Shown: piece after piece, positions 1 to 7,680 of the stretch
Layout of the letters: each line of letters opens with the position of its first letter
Numbering within the stretch: the first letter of the stretch is position 1
NCBI GenBank assembly: GCA_035301245.1
Contig: DATGUS010000073.1
Span: 1-30,639 of the forward strand
From: Alloiococcus sp035301245
Lineage (GTDB): Bacteria; Bacillota; Bacilli; Lactobacillales; Carnobacteriaceae_A
Direction of reading: 5' to 3'
Length of the DNA: 30,639 nucleotides
The notes under the pieces: generated by a model
What the model was told of the DNA's origin: nothing
The model's database searches: none
The model's input: the letters and a program-made list of their open reading frames with translations, nothing else
Translations under genes and position numbers: made by a program

Positions 1-159
1 GGAAGTGTACTAAATCATTTTGTAAAAGAACATGAGATGAGTCAAGCTGACTTAGAAGCCCTTTCAGAAATCATTAAAGAAAAGAAAAAAAATGCACCAG
101 AGTCAGTGCCATGTCAGTGTACGCCTGGTCAATGTAATTGTAAGAAAGGTAGGGTTTGA
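1..159 (+). CDS. copY: CopY-type copper-responsive repressor, C-terminal end only
   Basis: The window opens inside this gene; 52 codons and the TGA stop are visible in frame 1. The fragment ends with the motif C-Q-C-T-P-G-Q-C-N-C (fragment residues 38-47), a CxCxxxxCxC pattern. In CopY proteins this motif binds Zn(II) in the DNA-bound form and Cu(I) in the released form. The preceding lysine/glutamate-rich helix also fits the CopY C-terminus. The winged-helix DNA-binding domain and the operator lie upstream of the window. The stop is 4 nt before the copA start and the copA ribosome binding site lies inside the last codons, so copY, copA and copZ are probably one transcript under CopY autoregulation. 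The identification rests on the cysteine motif plus context. Confidence 0.88.
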   Translation, partial: GSVLNHFVKEHEMSQADLEALSEIIKEKKKNAPESVPCQCTPGQCNCKKGRV

Positions 160-163
160 TAAG

Positions 164-2632
164 ATGAATAATACTTATACGGTGGAAGGAATGACTTGTG
201 CGACCTGTGCCCAAACAGTTGAAAGATCTGCCAAGAAACTTCCAGGAATAGATAAGGCTTCTGTTAATTTAGCGACCGAAAAATTACAAATTAAACCAAA
301 TGATCAATTTAAAGAAAAAGAGTTAGTGGATGCTGTTGATAAAGCGGGCTATCACCTGAAGACAGTTGAACCGGTTAAGAAAATTTTTGACGTGATGAAC
401 ATGACCTGTGCTTCTTGTTCTCAAACTGTTGAAACGACTGTATCAAAATTAGACGGGGTTAATGAAGCATCAGTGAACTTAGCGACCGAACGCATGACCG
501 TTGAATATGATCCATCCACTATTTCGATTCGAGAGATTGAAGATGCGGTGAGCAGCGTAGGGTATGAAGCAAGATTGAAACGTGATACCCAAGCGAATTC
601 AAAAGCAGATGAGCAGGAGAAAAAAACATCAAGCAAAGATTTTTATAAACGAAAAACAATAATCGGATTTCTTTTTATGATTCCTTTAATGATTGTTTCA
701 ATGGGTCCAATGTTAGGGATGCCAATGCCTGCCATTATCGATCCTATGCAACGCCCGCTTAATTTTGCGATACTTCAGCTAGTCTTAACGGTACCAGTTG
801 TTTACACAGGTATGCCTTATTACAAACAAGGGTTTAAAACATTATTTGCTGGACATCCAAATATGAACGCACTTATTGCATTAGGTACAAGTGCTGCCTT
901 CATTTATTCAGTGGGAGCCACTGTGGCAATCGCTTTAACGAATAATCATGATTTAGCGATGATGTTGTATTACGAAACGACAGTAATGATTTTAGCCTTA
1001 CACTCTTTAGGAAAATATCTTGAAGAACGAGCAAAAGGACGTATGTCGGAAGCTGTTCAAACGTTAATGAACTTAGCTGCGAAAACAGCACGCATCGTTC
1101 ATGATGGTAAAGAAGAGGAAGTGGCGATTGAAGAAGTCGCTCCTGGAGATATTATTCGCGTGAAACCCGGTGAAAAAATTCCAGTCGATGGAAAAGTCAT
1201 TAGTGGTCAAACAGCTGTTGACGAATCGATGTTAACCGGTGAAAGTATCCCAGTCGAAAAAATAACCGATGATGACGTTATCGGTGCCAGTATCAATCAA
1301 AATGGAACGATCGATTACCGCGCAACAAAAGTTGGTGACGATACGGCGCTCTCACAAATTATTACGTTAGTCGAAGAAGCGCAAGGATCTAAAGCACCGA
1401 TTGCGAAGATGGCTGACTTAGTCACTCGCTATTTCGTTCCAACGGTGATTGCATTAGCGATTATCAGTAGTTTAGTTTGGTACTTCGTTGGACAAGGTTT
1501 CTTATTCTCATTAACGATTGCGATTTCTGTTTTAGTGATTGCCTGTCCGTGTGCGTTAGGGTTAGCGACGCCGACTGCAATTATGGTAGGCACAGGTAAA
1601 GGCGCTGAGTATGGTGTTTTAATTAAGTCTGGTGAAGCCCTTGAAACGATGCATGATGTAGATACCGTTGTATTTGATAAAACAGGAACACTGACTAAAG
1701 GAGAACCAGAACTGACAGATATTGTGGTGCTTGATGAATCTTATGATGAATCACAGATTTTATATCTTGCAGCTTCAGCCGAGAAAGGATCGGAACACTC
1801 GCTAGCTAAAGCCGTTTTAACGAAAGCTGAAGATGAAAAAATTGAGTTAGCTGACTCAAAAGATTTTGAAGCGATTCCTGGTCACGGGATTCAAGCAATA
1901 ATTGATGGCACACCAGTGTACTTTGGTAACGAAAAAATGATGAAAGACCAATCCTTATCGTTAACCGAAGTCATTCGTTCACAATCTGATGCATTAGCTA
2001 ATGATGGGAAAACACCGATGTTTTTAGCGACGGATAAAGGTATCGTAGCCATTATTGCCGTAGCTGATTTACTGAAAGATTCATCAATCGAAGCGGTAGA
2101 ACTCCTCCATGACCAAGGGATAGAGGTTATCATGTTAACTGGTGACAACAAGAAAACAGCTGAAGCTGTAGCTAAAAGTGCCGGGATTGATGGTGTATTT
2201 GCTGAAGTACTTCCTGAAGATAAGTCAGATAAAATTAAACAATTGCAACAAGAAGATAAACGCGTCACAATGGTTGGTGATGGTATCAACGATGCACCGG
2301 CGTTAGCACAAGCTGACGTGGGCATAGCGATTGGATCAGGAACGGATGTCGCTGTGGACTCTGCTGACATCGTTTTAATGCGACAAGACGTTAGAGCGGT
2401 AACCACAGCATTTGAACTGTCTAAAGCGACGATTAAGAATATAAAACAAAACTTATTCTGGGCTTTCTTATATAACATTTTAGGAATTCCAGTGGCTATG
2501 GGTGTGTGGTATGCTTTTGGTGGGCCACTGCTTAACCCAGAAATCGCTGCTGTTGCCATGAGTTTTAGTTCCGTATCGGTTCTACTCAATGCTTCAAGAT
2601 TGAAAACATTTAAACCAAGTATAGATAATTAA
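164..2632 (+). CDS. copA: Copper-exporting P1B-type ATPase CopA
   Basis: 822-residue heavy-metal P-type ATPase that moves Cu(I) across the membrane at the cost of ATP. Two N-terminal heavy-metal-associated domains carry CATC (residues 12-15) and CASC (82-85). The transmembrane metal site is CPC (461-463). The phosphorylated aspartate is D505 in DKTGTLT, and the hinge motif GDGIND starts at G705. The TGES actuator motif is present in the middle cytosolic loop. An in-frame ATG at 92 would add 24 residues that are out-of-frame copY sequence and has no Shine-Dalgarno; ATG 164 follows AAAGGTAGGG and begins directly at the first metal-binding domain, so I chose it. It sits between copY and copZ, as in enterococcal cop operons. 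Copper rather than silver or another metal is inferred from CPC and the neighbours. Confidence 0.96.
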   Translation: MNNTYTVEGMTCATCAQTVERSAKKLPGIDKASVNLATEKLQIKPNDQFKEKELVDAVDKAGYHLKTVEPVKKIFDVMNMTCASCSQTVETTVSKLDGVNEASVNLATERMTVEYDPSTISIREIEDAVSSVGYEARLKRDTQANSKADEQEKKTSSKDFYKRKTIIGFLFMIPLMIVSMGPMLGMPMPAIIDPMQRPLNFAILQLVLTVPVVYTGMPYYKQGFKTLFAGHPNMNALIALGTSAAFIYSVGATVAIALTNNHDLAMMLYYETTVMILALHSLGKYLEERAKGRMSEAVQTLMNLAAKTARIVHDGKEEEVAIEEVAPGDIIRVKPGEKIPVDGKVISGQTAVDESMLTGESIPVEKITDDDVIGASINQNGTIDYRATKVGDDTALSQIITLVEEAQGSKAPIAKMADLVTRYFVPTVIALAIISSLVWYFVGQGFLFSLTIAISVLVIACPCALGLATPTAIMVGTGKGAEYGVLIKSGEALETMHDVDTVVFDKTGTLTKGEPELTDIVVLDESYDESQILYLAASAEKGSEHSLAKAVLTKAEDEKIELADSKDFEAIPGHGIQAIIDGTPVYFGNEKMMKDQSLSLTEVIRSQSDALANDGKTPMFLATDKGIVAIIAVADLLKDSSIEAVELLHDQGIEVIMLTGDNKKTAEAVAKSAGIDGVFAEVLPEDKSDKIKQLQQEDKRVTMVGDGINDAPALAQADVGIAIGSGTDVAVDSADIVLMRQDVRAVTTAFELSKATIKNIKQNLFWAFLYNILGIPVAMGVWYAFGGPLLNPEIAAVAMSFSSVSVLLNASRLKTFKPSIDN

Positions 2633-2645
2633 AGGAGAATGCATA

Positions 2646-2852
2646 ATGGATTTACAATTTAAAGTAAACAATATGTCGTGTGAAGGATGCAAAAACGTAG
2701 TTGAAACAACTTTAAACAATGATGACCGTATTGAACAAGCAGTTGTTGACTTGGCTGATCAATCAGTTAAAGTCAAATCTAACAAAGATTTATCAGTGGC
2801 AGATATCAATAATTTGCTAGCTGAAACACCTTATAACGTTGAAAATTATTAA
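2646..2852 (+). CDS. copZ: Copper chaperone CopZ
   Basis: 68-residue single heavy-metal-associated domain with the ferredoxin-like pattern and a metal site S-C-E-G-C near residue 12 (CxxC). CopZ proteins carry Cu(I) in the cytoplasm to CopA and to the CopY repressor. The start follows AAAGGAG with a 13-nt gap after copA, so it is translated from the same transcript. It resembles the two N-terminal domains of the adjacent CopA, consistent with docking between related domains. No strong terminator follows; only a weak hairpin and a palindrome are seen before the next gene. Confidence 0.94.
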   Translation: MDLQFKVNNMSCEGCKNVVETTLNNDDRIEQAVVDLADQSVKVKSNKDLSVADINNLLAETPYNVENY

Positions 2853-2894
2853 ACGGATCAATCAACATGATATTAAAAGTCAGCTTTTTTGTGT

Positions 2895-2918
2895 AAAATA
2901 GTTAATATAAACTATTTT
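2895..2918. repeat. Perfect inverted repeat upstream of the 364-residue unknown gene
   Basis: AAAATAGTT and AACTATTTT form 9-bp arms around the 6-nt spacer AATATA. The element ends 17 nt before the next start codon and just upstream of its ribosome binding site. It could be an operator, a 5'-end stabilising hairpin or a weak terminator of copZ. No convincing -35 box was found beside it. Confidence 0.5.
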
Positions 2919-2934
2919 GAAAGAAGGCGACAGT

Positions 2935-4029
2935 ATGGTTAAGGCATATGTACCATTTCGCTTTAGATATACCCCAATTGTTAAAACGGTATTAATTAAA
3001 TTTAAAAAAGACCCAGATCATACGTATAACGCATTAGAACTACAAGTTTTTGAGTTAAATGATGAAAGATTCTACCAAGTTCTCGCTAAAAGACACGACG
3101 ACTATAAAGATGTTTACCAAGATCCTAAGATGCAATTAGATGAAGGAGAGCTTGAACTGAACATTGGTGGACGAGGCATGGGTGATGTTTATCCAACAAC
3201 ATTTACCAAAGGCTACTTTGAGGAAAAAGATGGCCATATACGTATCGGTTTTACCTTTAATGACAAAGATGATCGTTTAATTAAATTTGCGGTGGATGAA
3301 AATTTAGAAAAAGATACGACTCCTCTTGCTTGGTTACCATCGATTGGTGCAAGTCTGGAAAAACCACAGTCGGTACCCTTGTTTTTTCTTTACGATTTTG
3401 ATTTTATCCGTAAAGCAGGTACGGATGTGAAGCTTGAGATTGATGGGTTGAACCATACTGTCGATCCTTATGCGATTGCAAAAGATTTCCAAGCGCGTAT
3501 CAATATTCAATATTCACTGAATTCAGTCGTTGTTAACTTTAATGAAACAAGAGAGAGTACAATGCCCGTCGTAGAATTAGATGAGCACCATGTGGCAGAA
3601 TATAACGGGAAAAAATATCACTATAATGTTATTGACGGTCGTCCTCAACTAGCACAGATAGTATTGCAAAAAGGTAGTCGTCCAGTTAATGTGACTTTCG
3701 ATCCGCCATTTCCTGACTTTACAGAGATTAAAGATCATGTTCCTAAATTTGGAGAGTTTATCATTCAACCAGCAGAAGAATTAGGTACTTTAATAGGGCG
3801 TTATAATGTAACAAAGCAAAATAATAAAGCGATGATTAACTTGTCATTTACAGAAGGCTGGCAACCAAATCAGAAAGAATTGTATTATAAATTATTAAGA
3901 GAACGAACAGTTAGACGCCTAACAAATTGGTATAAAGAGTACCAATGTAATGAGGTTGTTGATCTTGATACACTAGAAACCAAAGTTGAATGGAAAAAAG
4001 TTAACCCAGAACGAACAAAAGGCTTTTAA
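2935..4029 (+). CDS. Conserved-looking protein of unknown function
   Basis: 364 residues, soluble, with no signal peptide and no membrane segment. I do not recognise the family. The composition is rich in charged and aromatic residues and the alternating pattern suggests mostly beta structure, for example around residues 75-110 and 240-310. It ends in a basic helix-like segment containing LLRERTVRRLTNWYKEY. ATG 2935 is preceded by AAGAAGG at a normal distance; a TTG six codons upstream lacks a Shine-Dalgarno. It is separated from copZ by a palindrome and closed by a strong terminator, so it appears to be its own unit. Codon usage looks like its neighbours. No function is assigned. Confidence 0.8.
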   Translation: MVKAYVPFRFRYTPIVKTVLIKFKKDPDHTYNALELQVFELNDERFYQVLAKRHDDYKDVYQDPKMQLDEGELELNIGGRGMGDVYPTTFTKGYFEEKDGHIRIGFTFNDKDDRLIKFAVDENLEKDTTPLAWLPSIGASLEKPQSVPLFFLYDFDFIRKAGTDVKLEIDGLNHTVDPYAIAKDFQARINIQYSLNSVVVNFNETRESTMPVVELDEHHVAEYNGKKYHYNVIDGRPQLAQIVLQKGSRPVNVTFDPPFPDFTEIKDHVPKFGEFIIQPAEELGTLIGRYNVTKQNNKAMINLSFTEGWQPNQKELYYKLLRERTVRRLTNWYKEYQCNEVVDLDTLETKVEWKKVNPERTKGF

Positions 4030-4075
4030 TCACTAATATATATATAATTATAAAAGGTCAACATAATTTTATTTC

Positions 4076-4124
4076 ATGTACTCCCCGTAAGGTAAATTAC
4101 TAAGGGGGGTACATTATTTTTGTC
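4076..4124 (+). terminator. Intrinsic terminator after the unknown gene
   Basis: Arms 4076-4086 and 4104-4114 pair over 11 bp with one G-U wobble (ATGTACTCCCC with GGGGGGTACAT). The 17-nt loop can form its own small GTAA/TTAC stem. A U-rich tail follows. Confidence 0.85.
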
Positions 4125-4371
4125 ATTTTGACTGTTATAAACCGATAGTCTTCTTTTAAAATATCAGGAGATAATTATTTCTGAATCTAAAATAAAAACG
4201 TATGTTACAAAAAAATGAGAGAATTCTAATAAAAATATACATAATACTATTATATCAACACTGGAAACTGTTACAAAGTTGTCATAAAAATATAAAAAAG
4301 CTATCTCCAACTTTACAGATCCCCCTTTAATTGTTATGTTTATTACTGTAATTATGAAAAACGATTTGAAT
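4125..4371. other. AT-rich gene-free spacer upstream of opuAA
   Basis: About 250 nt with no supported ORF; the longest open frame, on the minus strand, has no ribosome binding site and an AT-driven composition. It holds several AT-rich hexamers that could be -10 elements, for example TATAAA near 4290 with a poor -35, so the opuA promoter probably lies here but cannot be fixed by eye. Confidence 0.5.
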
Positions 4372-4430
4372 AAACTATTGCATTTACCAGATTTTGTCAA
4401 ATTCGATATTGCAATAGTTTTTTGTTTGTC
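4372..4430 (+). terminator. Terminator-like hairpin in the opuAA leader
   Basis: AAACTATTGCA (4372-4382) pairs perfectly with TGCAATAGTTT (4410-4420) around a 27-nt loop and is followed by TTTGTTTGTC. It ends about 40 nt before the opuAA start. No gene upstream needs it, because the preceding gene already has a terminator at 4076, so it may act as an attenuator or end a short leader RNA. Confidence 0.6.
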
Positions 4431-4471
4431 AAAATAAATCAAATTAAACTAAACATAGGAGGCATGAGTCA

Positions 4472-5701
4472 TTGGAATCTAACATAAATACAAAAATTAA
4501 AGTAGAAAACTTAACCAAAATTTTTGGTAAGAAAAAACAGCAGCAAAAAGCTTTGGAATTGTTAGAAGATAACAAAACAAAAGATGAAATCCTAAAAGAA
4601 AGTGGCGCTACAGTTGGTGTTAACCAAGCTGACTTAGACATTAAAGAAGGCGAAATTTTCGTTATTATGGGCTTATCTGGTTCAGGGAAGTCTACATTAG
4701 TGAGAATGCTTAACCGTCTAATCGAACCAACAGATGGATCGGTCTATATTGATGGCGAGGATATCATGCAAATGAATAAGGAATCATTAAGAGATGTTCG
4801 TCGTAAGAAAATCTCAATGGTTTTCCAAAACTTCGGATTATTCCCCCACCGTACAATTTTAGAAAACACAGAGTATGGCTTAGAGGTACAAGGTGTTGAT
4901 AAAGAAGAGCGTCAGCAAAAAGCAGAACGTGCTTTAGATAATGCGGGCTTACTTCCTTATAAGGATCAATTACCGAATCAGTTATCTGGCGGTATGCAAC
5001 AACGTGTTGGGTTAGCTCGTGCATTAGCCAACGATCCCGAAGTATTATTGATGGATGAGGCTTTCTCAGCACTTGACCCACTTATTCGTCGTGATATGCA
5101 AGATGAGCTTCTCGAAATGCAAGAAACTATGCAAAAAACGATTATCTTCATTACGCACGACTTAAACGAATCACTACGTATTGGTGACCGCATTGCTATT
5201 ATGAAAGATGGTGAAGTGGTTCAAGTAGGTACAGGAGAAGAAATCTTAACGAATCCAGCTAATGAATATGTAAGACGTTTCGTAGAAGACGTTGACCGTT
5301 CGAAAATCATTACGGCTGAAAACATTATGGAACGTCCTCAAACGCTTATTATGGGACATGACGGACCACGTATTGCAAAACAACGGATGCAAGCTGAGCG
5401 CTTAAGTAACATATTAGTTGTTAATAAACAAAAACAATTACTGGGTTACGTCACAGATCAAGATGTCCTTAAAGCAATCGATGAAGACTTAACCATTGAA
5501 GATGTCTTGCGTCAAGGCGTTCCAGAAGTATCAAAAGATAAATTAATGAATGAATTATATGATTTAATTCATGATAGTGAAACACCGATTGCAGTAACAA
5601 ACGATGACCACCGATTATTAGGGATTATCGTTAGAAGTCATGTCTTAGGTGCTCTAGCGAAAGATAAAAACAATAGCGAGGAGAGTGATATCAATGGATA
5701 A
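4472..5701 (+). CDS. opuAA: Glycine betaine ABC transporter, ATP-binding subunit
   Basis: 409 residues. Powers uptake of the osmoprotectant glycine betaine (possibly also proline betaine) by binding and hydrolysing ATP at the cytoplasmic face. Walker A GLSGSGKST covers residues 67-75, the ABC signature LSGGMQQ 171-177, and Walker B ends in D195-E196. Two C-terminal CBS-type segments (about 280-400) match the ionic-strength sensor region of OpuA/ProV-type subunits. The start is TTG 4472, placed 9 nt after AGGAGG; the nearby ATG 4464 is in another frame and stops after seven codons. The stop overlaps the permease start by 8 nt, so translation is coupled. The assignment to OpuA follows from the CBS tail and the downstream permease and binding protein. 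Confidence 0.95.
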   Translation: MESNINTKIKVENLTKIFGKKKQQQKALELLEDNKTKDEILKESGATVGVNQADLDIKEGEIFVIMGLSGSGKSTLVRMLNRLIEPTDGSVYIDGEDIMQMNKESLRDVRRKKISMVFQNFGLFPHRTILENTEYGLEVQGVDKEERQQKAERALDNAGLLPYKDQLPNQLSGGMQQRVGLARALANDPEVLLMDEAFSALDPLIRRDMQDELLEMQETMQKTIIFITHDLNESLRIGDRIAIMKDGEVVQVGTGEEILTNPANEYVRRFVEDVDRSKIITAENIMERPQTLIMGHDGPRIAKQRMQAERLSNILVVNKQKQLLGYVTDQDVLKAIDEDLTIEDVLRQGVPEVSKDKLMNELYDLIHDSETPIAVTNDDHRLLGIIVRSHVLGALAKDKNNSEESDING

Positions 5702-6548
5702 TACACTGTTTATTGATTTAATACCTGAAGTACCATTTACAGAATGGTTTGCCAATATTATTTCTTGGCTAACTGAAAACTTATCTGCGTTTTTCGATAT
5801 TTTAAGTGACTCAAGTGAGTGGTTCATGGATATCATGACTGACTTCTTGTTGGTTATTCCACCAGAGTTATTTATTTTATTGATTGTTCTACTAGCTTTT
5901 TATGCTGGACGTAAAAGTTTCGGCTTAGCGGTATTCTCATTCGTAGCCTTACTATTTATTTTCAACCAAGGTTTATGGAAAGACTTAATGTACACCGTCA
6001 CACTAGTGATTATTGCTAGTTTAATATCGATTGTGATTGGTGTGCCAATAGGCATTTGGATGTCTAAAAGTAAAACAGTCAACAATATTGTTCAACCAAT
6101 CCTAGACTTTATGCAGACCATGCCAGCATTTGTTTACTTGATTCCAGCAGTAGCATTTTTCGGCATCGGTATGGTGCCAGGCGTGTTCTCATCAGTCATT
6201 TATGCGATGCCACCGACAGTACGTTTTACTAACTTAGGTATTCGTGAAGTGGATGACGAAATGATCGAAGCAGCAGAATCATTTGGTTCAACAGCTAGCC
6301 AAAAATTATTTAAAGTAGAGTTACCTTTAGCCAAATCAACAATTATGGCCGGAATCAATCAAACAGTGATGCTTGCCTTATCTATGGTTGTAATTGCATC
6401 AATGATCGGTGCACCTGGCTTAGGTGACCAAGTGATCCGTGCACTGCAACAAGCACGTTCAGGTCCAGGTTTTGTAGCTGGATTTGCATTAGTTGGACTG
6501 GCAATTATGATGGACCGTATTTTACAAGGCTTCGGCAATCGTAAGTAA
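5694..6548 (+). CDS. opuAB: Glycine betaine ABC transporter, permease subunit
   Basis: 284-residue polytopic membrane protein. It forms the membrane channel of the OpuA importer. The N-terminal 50 residues are followed by several hydrophobic segments, and the conserved EAA loop that docks on the ATPase is visible as EAAESFGSTASQKLFKVELP near residues 195-215. ATG 5694 has GAGGAG 9 nt upstream; a GTG at 5685 would sit directly on the Shine-Dalgarno and was rejected. In Lactococcus the binding protein is fused to this subunit; here it ends without such a domain and the binding protein is a separate lipoprotein, as in Bacillus OpuA. Confidence 0.95.
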   Translation: MDNTLFIDLIPEVPFTEWFANIISWLTENLSAFFDILSDSSEWFMDIMTDFLLVIPPELFILLIVLLAFYAGRKSFGLAVFSFVALLFIFNQGLWKDLMYTVTLVIIASLISIVIGVPIGIWMSKSKTVNNIVQPILDFMQTMPAFVYLIPAVAFFGIGMVPGVFSSVIYAMPPTVRFTNLGIREVDDEMIEAAESFGSTASQKLFKVELPLAKSTIMAGINQTVMLALSMVVIASMIGAPGLGDQVIRALQQARSGPGFVAGFALVGLAIMMDRILQGFGNRK

Positions 6549-6592
6549 AAAACAAATTTTTGAATGAAAAATATAAAATAGGAGAGATAAAC

Positions 6593-7480
6593 ATGGGATT
6601 TAATATGAAAAAATTAGGCCTTACAGCATTATCAGCATCAGCATTATTTTTAGCATCTTGCGGGAATGATGATGGTGGCGCTGCAGACGTTGAGACAGTT
6701 GTTGAAGATCAAGAAATTGAACTAGCTTACGTTGAGTGGGATAGTGAAATTGCTTCAACTTATGTTGTTGGTGAAGTTCTTGAAGAATTAGGATACGACG
6801 TGACATTAACAAGTTTAGATAACGCAGTAATGTGGAACGCTGTAGCAACCGGTGACGCAGATGCAATGGTAAGTGCTTGGTTACCTGGCACTCACGAAGC
6901 GCAAGAAGCTGAATATGGCGATTCAATGGATCACCTAGGTACAAACTTAGAAGGTGCGAAAATTGGTCTTGCAGTTCCTGAATATATGGATGTTGATTCA
7001 ATCGCTGATTTATCAGACGAAGCAGACCAAACCATCACTGGTATTGATGCGGGTGCTGGTGTTGTTAACGCAGCTGAGCAATCATTAGAAGATTATGACA
7101 ACTTAGCTGACTGGACTGTTTCAACATCATCATCAGGTGCGATGGTTACAGCATTACAACAAGCATTAAATAATGAAGAAGATATTGTGGTTACTGCTTG
7201 GTCTCCACACTGGAAATTCCAATCATATGATCTAAAATATTTAGAAGACCCTGAAGGCTCATTCGGAGCTGAAGAAACGATTGATACTTATGCTAGAGAA
7301 GGCTTATCTGAAGATATGCCAGAAGCTTACTCAGTATTAAGTAATTTCAACTGGACATTAGAAGATATGGAAGCTGTTATGTTAGATATTCAAGAAGGTT
7401 CAAGTCCAGAAGATGCAGCGAAAGCATGGATTGAAGAAAACCAAGACATCGTTGATGAATGGGTAGCAGATGTTCAGTAA
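6593..7480 (+). CDS. opuAC: Glycine betaine-binding lipoprotein
   Basis: 295-residue substrate-binding lipoprotein of the OpuA importer. The signal peptide has lysines at 6-7, a hydrophobic core and the lipobox L20-A21-S22-C23, so it should be lipidated at Cys23 and tethered outside the membrane. The mature part belongs to the OpuAC family: VEWDSEIAS, AVMWNAV, SAWLPGTHE and TAWSPHWKF provide tryptophans of the type that form the aromatic cage for quaternary amines. ATG 6593 follows AGGAG closely; an upstream ATG at 6563 has no ribosome binding site. It lies 44 nt after opuAB. Betaine as ligand comes from family knowledge, not from cage residues I could verify structurally. Confidence 0.94.
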   Translation: MGFNMKKLGLTALSASALFLASCGNDDGGAADVETVVEDQEIELAYVEWDSEIASTYVVGEVLEELGYDVTLTSLDNAVMWNAVATGDADAMVSAWLPGTHEAQEAEYGDSMDHLGTNLEGAKIGLAVPEYMDVDSIADLSDEADQTITGIDAGAGVVNAAEQSLEDYDNLADWTVSTSSSGAMVTALQQALNNEEDIVVTAWSPHWKFQSYDLKYLEDPEGSFGAEETIDTYAREGLSEDMPEAYSVLSNFNWTLEDMEAVMLDIQEGSSPEDAAKAWIEENQDIVDEWVADVQ

Positions 7481-7485
7481 TTGAA

Positions 7486-7542
7486 CTTTATTTTCAGCAC
7501 TAGACGTTAAATGAAATCATTTATTGTTGCTGAAAAGTAAAG
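7486..7542 (+). repeat. Nested hairpin after opuAC
   Basis: CTTTATTTTCAGCA (7486-7499) pairs with 7528-7542 over 14 bp with one bulged G. Inside it AAATGA (7509-7514) and TCATTT (7517-7522) form a second stem. There is no U-run, so it looks like an mRNA 3'-end stabiliser or processing site rather than a terminator. Confidence 0.65.
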
Positions 7543-7555
7543 GTGTAAATAACCC

Positions 7556-7642
7556 AAAAACACAAGTGTTCTTAATAGGATATTTTATGTCAAAGTTCTG
7601 ACGTCACTATTTCCTTATAAGATCAGCTTGTGTTTTTTGTTT
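7556..7642 (+). terminator. Long three-tier hairpin with T-run before the second binding-protein gene
   Basis: AAAAACACAAG (7556-7566) pairs perfectly with CTTGTGTTTTT (7627-7637). Inside, TCTTA and an AGG block pair with CCT and TAAGA, and the tip can form GTCA/TGAC. A T-rich stretch follows to 7645. It could terminate the opuAA-AB-AC transcript partially or act as an attenuator for the next gene, whose start lies about 40 nt downstream. Confidence 0.65.
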
Positions 7643-7680
7643 TTGATAACGAAGAAAAAAGGAGTTTTGTAGACAACGTT

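Noticed and set aside
92..163. Upstream ATG that would lengthen CopA by 24 residues
   Set aside because: The stretch is the copY 3' end in another frame, contains the CopY cysteine motif in frame 1, and has no Shine-Dalgarno before ATG 92.
1891..2589. 232-codon open frame on the minus strand inside copA
   Set aside because: Lies wholly opposite the conserved ATPase domain, low-complexity Ser/Thr/Ala composition, no ribosome binding site; a shadow of copA.
4164..4442. 92-codon minus-strand ORF in the opuAA leader
   Set aside because: AT-driven composition, no ribosome binding site and covers the terminator-like hairpin.
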